Shown here in pieces: positions 1 through 7,800 of a DNA stretch of 10,744 nucleotides. A program made the position numbers and the translations under genes. Each line of letters begins with the position of its first letter. The stretch's first letter is position 1. Source of the DNA: Saccharicrinis sp. UBA6048 (GTDB lineage: Bacteria > Bacteroidota > Bacteroidia > Bacteroidales > Marinilabiliaceae); NCBI GenBank assembly GCA_002429115.1, contig DIYS01000257.1, positions 1-10,744 on the forward strand, written 5' to 3'. The notes below the pieces were generated by a model. That model made no database searches, was not told the DNA's origin, and was given only the letters and a program-made list of their open reading frames with translations.

Positions 1-283
1 AAATAGAACCTGAATAGTTACTATTTTTTACTTTTTGATGCCTGATGAAATTTAGACAATCATTACGAACTGAATTATACAGGTAGGTTTTAATAATTAC
101 GGTTGATTGCCCGCTTTCGAACTTCTCATACAGTTTAAGAAAAACATTTTGGACAATATCTTCTGCATCCTCTCGGGAGTCGAGAAACCTTTGTGCAAAT
201 ACAACTAAGCCACCATACCAGTTATCAAAATACTCCTCAATAACCTGCCTGCTAACTACACCGCTATTACTAGTTTTTACCAT
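1..283 (-). CDS. ECF-type RNA polymerase sigma-70 factor, N-terminal part (runs off left edge)
   Basis: Translating the minus strand from the ATG at 283-281 gives about 94 residues with no stop before the window edge, so the 3' part (region 4) is missing from view. The visible part is sigma region 2. A helix begins VIEEYFDNWYGGLVVFAQRF, followed by DSREDAEDIVQNVFLKLYEK (core-binding region 2.1/2.2 signature) and TYLYNSVRNDCLNFIRHQK (region 2.3/2.4, which melts and reads the -10 element). This matches the short ECF sigma factors that are numerous in Bacteroidota and that direct RNA polymerase to specific promoters, often under a membrane anti-sigma factor. No anti-sigma gene is visible; if present it would lie downstream, outside the window. 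The start is supported by a GGGAG nine bases upstream. The family call is confident; target genes cannot be inferred. Confidence 0.9.
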   Translation of the reverse strand, partial: MVKTSNSGVVSRQVIEEYFDNWYGGLVVFAQRFLDSREDAEDIVQNVFLKLYEKFESGQSTVIIKTYLYNSVRNDCLNFIRHQKVKNSNYSGSI

Positions 284-292
284 ATATATTGA

Positions 293-297
293 CTCCC
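293..297 (-). promoter_or_regulatory. Shine-Dalgarno-like site of the sigma factor gene
   Basis: On the minus strand GGGAG lies nine bases before the ATG at 283-281. It supports this start codon for the ECF sigma factor, in a phylum where such sites are often weak or absent. Confidence 0.5.
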
Positions 298-454
298 GTA
301 CCCAAAAAAGCTAACCCATAGTGTCATCTACTTAAACCTTTTTGTGGCGATTGTTTAAGATTTAACAGCACATAAATCTACAATTTTTTACAACAAATGC
401 TATCGTTACCTTTCAATTTATAATTAGATGGTAAACTGTAACTGTTGCATGGGG

Positions 455-470
455 TTGAACTATAGTTAAA
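455..470. repeat. Short imperfect palindrome, possible operator
   Basis: The sequence TTGAACTATAGTTAAA is a 16-bp palindrome with one mismatched pair. Its central ten bases, AACTATAGTT, are perfectly self-complementary. It lies about 170 bases upstream of the sigma factor start and about 55 bases after the GRAM-domain stop. It could be a dimeric regulator site, but in AT-rich spacer DNA chance occurrence is plausible. Confidence 0.2.
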
Positions 471-526
471 TATTCCAGAACGAAAATTATCGTATTTTGG
501 GCAATTATAGGTGTTTTATATATATC

Positions 527-1036
527 CTAATCAATAAGTATTTTAATCAACTCAAGCCAGTCGTTGGGATAATCGACAATGTATTTCTCATCACTTTCTT
601 CAAAATGAATAATTATACCTTTCTTAAAAACACCGACAGATTTGATGTAATCAACGCCATAAATAATACTTAGCGGATAATTAATCTGCTTATTTCTACT
701 TTGCGTGGTAAAGATCAATCGTTTGTTCGTTAAAAATAACTTTCCCAAACCGTCCTTTCGCTGAATACAATTCGCCGGACCATCCACAATCACATTTTCA
801 TCTTCTATCAGGTCGGCTTCCAGGTTTTTGATCGTTTCATTGATTTTTCCATACATTAATTGATCCCGTGCCTGATCAAAAACATAACCTAATAAAAACA
901 GAACTCCTCCTAAAACACAGCCTAAAAGCGCGACATGAAAGTTTAATTCACTGCTGAATAGTACACCATAAACAATTATAATGACGATCAACACTATGCT
1001 GCTAAAAATCCCTATTTTCAAATACTTATAATTCAT
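527..1036 (-). CDS. Small membrane protein with two N-terminal TM helices and a GRAM/bacterial PH-like domain
   Basis: The 169-residue protein starts with a short basic segment (MNYKYLKIG). Two hydrophobic helices follow at about residues 8-27 and 33-53, which should form a membrane hairpin with both termini on the same side, probably cytoplasmic. A linker follows (about 54-78, FDQARDQLMYGKINETIKNL, possibly helical). The C-terminal domain at about 79-168 has the GRAM/PH signature: GKLFLTNKRLIFT at 98-110, then INYPLSIIYGVDYIKSVGVF and a strand pair with KKGIIIHFEESDEKYIVDYP. GRAM and bacterial PH folds are small beta-barrels that in eukaryotes bind lipids or proteins; roles in bacteria are mostly unknown. 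The ATG at 1036-1034 is the first in frame after an in-frame TGA. A GGAG exists upstream but is about 27 bases away, too far to define the start. The gene stands alone between two noncoding stretches. Domain call fairly confident; function unknown. Confidence 0.8.
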   Translation of the reverse strand: MNYKYLKIGIFSSIVLIVIIIVYGVLFSSELNFHVALLGCVLGGVLFLLGYVFDQARDQLMYGKINETIKNLEADLIEDENVIVDGPANCIQRKDGLGKLFLTNKRLIFTTQSRNKQINYPLSIIYGVDYIKSVGVFKKGIIIHFEESDEKYIVDYPNDWLELIKILID

Positions 1037-1395
1037 GTCATTACATTTAATTAATACTACTCATTCTCCTTTCTACCAACACCGTAATCTTAAATAAATC
1101 ATCATCAATTGCTTCATTACAAACTATAAACAGATTAACCGAGGAGTAAAACTTTGGAGAAAAAAGGGGTGATTTGGAAAAATATATTCTTACTAACACC
1201 CCCGCAATCAACCCAAAATACTATCTATAAAATTGAACAACTATTCCTTTACCTTTTAATACCAATATTACATTAAACAATATCTTAATCAAGATGCCCT
1301 CAATACGTCTATCATCTACTGACATACAGTAAATTAAAATTCCTAATGACGGATCACGGTTTAATTTGGAGCGAGGGTGTCCAAAACAAATCTCG

Positions 1396-1419
1396 CTCAT
1401 CGAGCGTAGTCGAGATGAG
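1396..1419 (+). repeat. REP-like hairpin copy 1 (core GAGCGTAGTCGA)
   Basis: CTCATC at 1396-1401 pairs with GATGAG at 1414-1419, enclosing the 12-base core GAGCGTAGTCGA (1402-1413). From memory, this core motif recurs widely as short palindromic repeats in Bacteroidota genomes; this was not checked here. It forms an inverted pair with the copy at 1451-1470. Confidence 0.6.
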
Positions 1420-1450
1420 ATTTAACTAGTGCTGTATATCAACAAGTAAT

Positions 1451-1470
1451 CACTTCGACTACGCTCAGTG
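1451..1470 (-). repeat. REP-like hairpin copy 2 (same core, different stem)
   Basis: Read on the minus strand this is CACT, the core GAGCGTAGTCGA, then AGTG, so the 12-base core (1455-1466) is identical to copy 1 in opposite orientation. The flanking stem has a different sequence but is still perfectly complementary, which suggests that the hairpin shape is maintained. Confidence 0.6.
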
Positions 1471-1620
1471 AACGGATGCTTACAGTGTTTTCGGACACCC
1501 TCTTACTCCAAAAATAACCTAACCCTGTCTATGAAAAGACTTACATTTTTTTTATCTCTCAAACCTTCTAATTCATCCTTTGATGATAATCATACAGAAG
1601 GCAGCTTATATTATTATTGT

Positions 1621-1869
1621 CTATTGTTGAACCACTACTTTACATGTACCTACAGCATGACCATTACTAATCAGTCGGCATAGGTAAATACCAGCCTTAA
1701 GATCATTGACCTGAATTTTTGAAATATGTATTCCTTCATTACAAGTTCCAAGATTGATCGTTCTGCATAACTTTCCGTGAACCCCATATAACTGGAAACT
1801 GGCCTCGCCTTCTTCCTTCATTTTAAATACAATGCTTGCATTACCATCCGTCACCGGATTTGGCAGTAC
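1621..1869 (-). other. Type IX secretion C-terminal sorting domain (type A) of the giant protease
   Basis: The last ~82 residues match the Por secretion-system C-terminal domain: VLPNPVTDG, a beta strand SIVFKMKEEGEASFQLYG, GVHGKLCRTI, then IQVNDLKAGIYLCRLISNG and the final strand ending in VVVQQ. In known systems this domain directs passage through the outer-membrane translocon and is then usually cleaved by the sortase PorU. This copy has four cysteines (2489, 2497, 2518, 2530). Confidence 0.88.
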
Positions 1870-4800
1870 CATTACTTTATCGGCTGATTCAACAAACGTT
1901 TCAGTAATATTCTCAAACGAGTATGGAGCTGAACTCACTTCATCAGGATTATTACTTATCAACACATAACTTCCAACCACGGTAAATCCATTGTCATGAC
2001 CATCGTCGGCAGCAAAAACCACAAAACCAGTACCTGTTTGCAAAGGGTGTAATGAGATAAAGTCGTTTCCTAAAGCCATATCCACCAACTCAGGGGTATA
2101 ATTACCTGCATACATTCGCATCAGATCATCATCAGGATCGTTAAATAACTGCTCTACTATAAACGATTTAACGCTTGGATTGGCTATATTTAGTTTAATC
2201 ACTTCAAACTCTTTATTGAAAAGAGGTGCCCTGTTTTTATTCATAACCTCCACACAAATGGTGTCATGCATTATATTTCCGCTTGCATCAGCAATTTGCA
2301 CCGGTAAATGATACATGCCCGCACTATGATAATCGGTTTTAACAGACACTTCTGCCAGATTCGGCCCTTGTTGAACCAATGTCAGCTCGAGGTATTCATT
2401 CGTCTCCTCAAGAGAAATGGTCATCTCCTCTCCTTCCGGATCGTGGAACAGATAATTCCAGACAGCATCTTCTGTTTCTCTGACTTTGAGCGTATCAGCA
2501 TACTTATTAGGCCATAGCTTTAATTGTGGTCGGCCATTAACGTTCATTACCAGGTCAAATTCATCAACTTTCTTATTCACATCATTGGTGCGGGTGATGA
2601 TACGTGCGTAATTACGACCAACTCCTCCTTTACCAGGGAACAGTGAAGCGGTTACTTCTATTGACTCTCCACTTGCAATGGTTCCTGCTGATGGCTCCAG
2701 TTGCACCCAGCTACCGTCGCCGGCTGCGGACAAACCGCGGATCTTATGCAAATGTCGCATATGGAAATCATTTGTCCAACCAGAATCATCAATACCAAAC
2801 TGATGGACAATTGTATCATTTACTCCATAAACACCAGTATATGACTTCCTAAGAAGCTCATCCCCTTTTTCATTATTATCAATGGCATCAAAGCCCATAA
2901 AATGAGTACTACCATGAGGGGTAACCTCTATAAAGAACTTTTCATTGGCAGGGATATCAACGACCGTATTTAATGGAAAATATACCCATTCATTCTCCAC
3001 GTATCGATCAATAATGTATTCCTTTTGAAAAAGGGTATCGCCTTCCTGCGGGAATCTGCCTCCCAGGTAAACTGCCACTTTCACCCTTTTATCCAGAGCA
3101 TTTAACTTCACATAGGAGCTTACGTGCGACAAGGCAAAACCACCCTCTGGCGCTGTAAACTCATTCACCCAGGCAATTCTCAGCCCCGGCCCGTGAAAGC
3201 TAAAGAAATAACCATCGGCATTATCTTTTTTTTCCAATTGCAAAGACTGCATTACCGTTGGTTTTTCGGTTGTATAATAACCAAGTTCATCAATTTTACC
3301 AGGGTATTCACCTTCTCCACCTTGTGCTTTTACAGCAGGAAATGCGCTAAACTCTAAGGCTGAAGCTCCGGTATTTTGAATATTGAATACAAATGAGGTA
3401 TCCTGATCCTGATTTAAAAAGAATTCTCTTGCTGAGCTATCCCAATTAAATACAGGAGGGTCAATAAAGTTAGCCTTCACTGCAATGGTTTCGGTTCCCG
3501 CATTACCAGAGATAGTGATAAGTCCATGCTCGATATCAGCTTTTTCATCAACAATTACCCTGATGGTTAATACCTTTTCATCCCAAGGCTCCAGTTTGAT
3601 TGTCTGCGCAAGTATACCAGTACTTGATTTTACCAACCTTGTATCCTCATTAAATAATTCAAGGCCATCAAGGCTTTCGTGCTTTATGCTGCTTACCGAT
3701 AAGACGCCCACACCTGTATTTCGTAAAATGATATCCTGTTCGATATAAAAATCTTTTGCGCTGGCATCATAGATGATATCATCCCACTGCAGTTGGCCGG
3801 TAACATCAAGCACCGGCTGACCACTGTAGTTAATGACCATTGGTAGTTCTACAAATGGTTGAGCAGCACTATTAGTATGCAAACGTAAGGTATCGTTGTA
3901 GCTTCCCGGTACAAATACATTGCGTCCATCCAGTGCGATATCCAATGACGCATTGGTTCCTTTGCTGATATTCCCTGTATACGGCGGTACAAATACAATG
4001 GTGGTTGAATCCTGAACAGGTGGATCCCAATTGTTAATCGTTAAGTCACCAATGCTATGTTTTTCATCCGGGCTCTCCAGACCATAACAAAAACCACCAC
4101 CAAACTCTTCGGTATCGTAATAGTGACACCAAATGTAACCATCAGGCGTTAGCTCTAACTGGAAGGTGACATTGCTGCCTCCATCTCTTGGATCCTGACT
4201 TTTAAATCGGGTCCATTGCAGTTGTATACTATTTTCTGAACCCTGGTACCATACACCATCATCTTCAATAATGGCTTCCAAGCCCGGCACCCAGAAAGGT
4301 GCAATCATTCCGTTCACACCATCGTTAGGTGCAAAAATATTTCTTGGAATATCGCTGTATGGTTCCGTGAAGGTAATGTAGCCGTTTTTAGACACCCAGA
4401 TGGTATCGTATAGCTCGCCATAAAACGGAAATGAGAATGGCAATTCGATCATCTGTTGCTGATCCTGAATGATCTTGTATTTGGTTCCTTTGCCTTTAAT
4501 ATTGTCCCACTTATGAAATTCCTCCTGCGCATCACTCACCATCATCTGATAATCAAAGGCGCCCATTACATTTTCATTCACCAATTCACCTTCCGGCTTA
4601 TCAGCATCCGCAACTTTAGCCAATAAGCCATTGGTAAATACATAACTCAATTCATCTGAATCGGCATTGACTGCTATGGATAATGGTACTGTTTGTTGCT
4701 CTCCAGCCATCAGGTCAACCGTCAGGCTGCCATCTATTGTATAAGTAAACAATGGGTCATGCCTCGCTTCACCTGACAGCACCACCAACTCTTTTGAGCC

Positions 4801-7800
4801 ATCCTCGAAAGTAATAGTTAAGAACGCTTCATACACTTTAGCTTCGATCGGATCAAACGTAACGGGAACCATCACATTCGAATGAGCGGATAATAGCTGT
4901 GGTGCGGCCATTGTGGTTGAAAAGGCAACATCGCTAAATTCAAGCGAGGTGATGCTACCAGCTGCACTGCCCTGGTTATTCACCTGAACATGTTGGGTTT
5001 CAACTTCACCTATTCGCTGCCAGTTATAGTCAATTGAATCCAGGGCATCGTAAGCCGCTGCACCTGTTATGTTAATGTCAACAGGCACCTGTGCATCTCC
5101 GCTCACAGTATTCGCTTTCACTCTAATATGATTGATAAATGAGCCCTCAGCCACATTGGCAATTGACGGATCAATGGTGACCGAATGTGACACGGATCCA
5201 TTAACCGGAATTACTCCCTTCACATTATTATCTGTGTAGGCAATAGTCACATTCTCCTGCGGTTCGAAACGAATGACCAAACCATCGTTGATCAGCCTGG
5301 TATCATCGTCAAAATCTTTGTATTTATAGTGATCTTCCCAAAGTATTCCCTGGATACCAATGGCGTACTTAATTTCAGGTCGTTCACTTAATACCGAAAC
5401 ATCCTTATACCTGTACTCGATGGTTCCATCTCTAAACAGTACCACCTGATATTCTAACCTGCCTGGCTGATCATTAAAATGCCTTGTAACCGCCAGCTCC
5501 TCTTCAATACTTAGAACCACACGATCTCCAAAACTATGGTAATAGATCTTCTCTATCCTGGAAAATGGAATATCCATCCAAAGCGGCGCAAACACACCAC
5601 TTCCTTTATAAGTACGTGCTATCATTTCATCGCTAAAAAAGCTCATAGCCCCATAACCATAGAAATAGAACGCTGACTTTGAATTGCCATAAGGCGCCCA
5701 AATACCGCTTAACACATTGTTTTCAAAAGGAAACTTAATACCGAGGTCAATTGGTTCAGCATGCCATCTTAAGGAGTCTCCGTTAATTACCTTGGCAAAG
5801 GCCTTGATTTCATCCCATTGACCGGCCTGAGGTCCATTGACATCGTTGGATGACACGACCTGATAGCTTAACTTTTTGGGCTGATTGCCCCCTTTCACTT
5901 TGAGCTGACCGTATTCTTCCAATGTATACTCCAATATGGCATCAGATGCGGTGTTCGTTATAGTTAGCTGTACTTCTTTTGTTTCATTGGCAGCCAGAGT
6001 CACACTGTTCATATCCAGCGATAAGCTCATTTGTGCCGGAGCCGATGCATCAATTACCAGTTCAGCCGGATAGGTACCTGCATTGGTTTCAACAGAAACC
6101 GTTTCAAATTGTCTTCCTACACTTAAGGCGGTGTAAGCAAACGGTACCGTGCTTTTTTCTCCCGGCAATACATGAATGATACTGTCACTGTAATCTTCCA
6201 GAATGGTTTCTGAAACATTTTTTAATCCCAATATTTTAAGGGTATCCAATCCCGTATTATCAACGGACAGTTGCAGGTTCACAGGCTTATTTTGCATCAC
6301 CTCAAATTCATTCACCGGCGCAAATTCAGCAACTGCCATTTGTCCTTTTACATCCACCAAAACATCGATGGTAACGCCCGGTTTGCCCGCATCGTTGGTA
6401 TATACACCAATCGCCGCCGAATGCTTACCATTCGTCAGGTTACCGGCTTCAACATTTAATTGCACTTGCTGTACTTCACCACTCTGAATTTCACCTTCAT
6501 AAGGCGCTAAGTAAGTAAATGAACCATCGCTTCCCGAACTACATACCTGCAGAATAGGCGCTACCCTTCTACCGAAAATTTCGAAAGCATTCATATAGGA
6601 TAAGCCATTATTACGGGAAACCAGGAAATAGTCGGTGTAATCACCCGAATAAGCACTATATTCCATCATCATCGGATGAGCTTCTTCAGCCGAGAAATAC
6701 AGTACCACCCATAAGTAGTCTAAATCCTCAAATTGTTGCGGCGTCAATAATGGAATTCGTACCACCTGTGCTTCATTGACTTTCTTAGGCACATACTCCT
6801 GGTGATAAACCACTTCTGAATTTTCCAGAATCCCTTCCTTACTTTTCCGGATTTCAATATGAACCGGTGCATTCTTCACCGTTGGATTCATAATAAACTG
6901 TAGGTGAGTCATATTAAACGATCCATCAACAGGCATTCGAAAACGCGTGGCCAGTATTAAACCCGCATTGGGACTTCCGGTTCCCATATAAAACCTTGCC
7001 CCCCCGGTGATGTACGAATAAGTTTCTTTAAAGGCCGTATTATCGTTTTCAAGTAATAGATCAGAGTAAGGGGTAGTTCCCTTTAACTGAGTGCTGACAA
7101 CATCTTGTGTCAGTGGTTTGGTCTCTTCGAACATCTGAGGATTAAGTGTGGCTGCAGCCAAAGCGTTTTCTTTAGCAGCTTCCCAATCCCGATAATTGGT
7201 CCAGAATGAGCTCTCATTAATGGTGAAGCTTCTCCAATAGATGATACCTTCACCATCATTAGAAAAGGTGACCGGTATTGAATGAGAATGCTGATTATTA
7301 ACATCAATCTCCAGATAAACTTCACGGGTTGATTCTGTAAATCGAGGTTCATCGGTAGTGGTTACCTGAATGACGTTAGATACTTCCGAAAAATTCTCGA
7401 ATCGATCACTCGACTTGATAGCCGCGTAATATGGCGTTTGCTTTCTTAATCCGTGAACAGAAATGGAAACCGTATCGCCAGCCTCAAAAGCGTTATTGAA
7501 TACAATCACACTTTTCTGGTCAAAATTACGTTTGGTTATCGGCTCCAGATCAATGGCTAAATGAAATAATTTTGGCTGGAAATTATCACTATCCCTTGGC
7601 ACAGTCCATTCCAGACGCATCTCATTATGAAATACTTCGTTGGCTCTTAAATCTTCAATTTTATCCGGTGCTACGTTACTCTCATCCATCAGGGCATTTA
7701 GAGCATTTAGCTTACCTACCCCGTAATCTCCTTCATCTTCAAAGTCGAAGGTATTCACCGAGTTTAACAACAATTTACGCAGCTCGTATGGTCGAAATGA

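Larger units (their letters stand above)
284..526. other. Intergenic spacer between GRAM-domain gene and sigma factor gene
   Basis: This is 243 bases of AT-rich noncoding sequence between the GRAM-domain stop codon and the sigma factor start. It should contain the sigma factor's promoter, but I found no clean match to the Bacteroidota promoter pattern (TTTG near -33, TAnnTTTG near -7). The only recognisable structure is a 16-bp imperfect palindrome at 455-470. No ORF, tRNA or convincing terminator is visible. Confidence 0.6.
1365..1512. repeat. MITE/REP-like element with imperfect terminal inverted repeats
   Basis: The left arm at 1365-1388 reads TTTGGAGC followed by GAGGGTGTCCAAAACA (overlapping by none of the core). 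The right arm at 1486-1512, read on the opposite strand, is TTTGGAG, then TAA, then GAGGGTGTCCGAAAACA. The 16-17 base core therefore matches with a single inserted base, and the TTTGGAG ends also match, with a short variable gap between. The interior carries two hairpins with a shared core (1396-1419 and 1451-1470). The length (~148 bp), lack of coding capacity and nested inverted repeats fit a non-autonomous mobile element or a composite REP-type element. No clear target-site duplication is visible, so its exact ends and transposase family are undetermined. Confidence 0.55.
1037..1620. other. 584-base intergenic region with an inverted-repeat element
   Basis: This noncoding region lies between the end of the giant protease gene and the start of the GRAM-domain gene. 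The part at 1365-1512 is a MITE/REP-like element, annotated separately. The rest (1037-1364 and 1513-1620) is AT-rich and holds no convincing gene. A GGGGTG/CACCCC inverted repeat (1166-1171 and 1197-1202) and a weak stem just past the protease stop (about 1564-1602) were seen, but neither is a good terminator. The size of the gap suggests the GRAM-domain gene has its own promoter here, although I could not pick one. Confidence 0.6.

Noticed and set aside
1040..1070. GGAG near the ATG at about 1061 upstream of the GRAM gene as an alternative start or leader peptide
   Set aside because: That ATG opens only a five-codon frame, MSSIN, out of frame with the GRAM protein, and the GGAG is too close to it; no support for a leader.
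1166..1202. GGGGTG ... CACCCC inverted repeat
   Set aside because: Only six paired bases with a 25-base loop and no T-tract; compatible with chance.
1564..1602. Stem CCTTCT/AGAAGG with inner TCATC/GATGA just after the protease stop
   Set aside because: The outer and inner stems are separated by an asymmetric internal loop, and on the minus strand the structure is followed by an A-rich run instead of a U-tract, so it is not a convincing intrinsic terminator.
1468..1683. 71-residue plus-strand ORF starting in the repeat element
   Set aside because: It overlaps the right arm of the inverted-repeat element and the 3' end of the protease gene, has no recognisable domain and no clear ribosome binding site.
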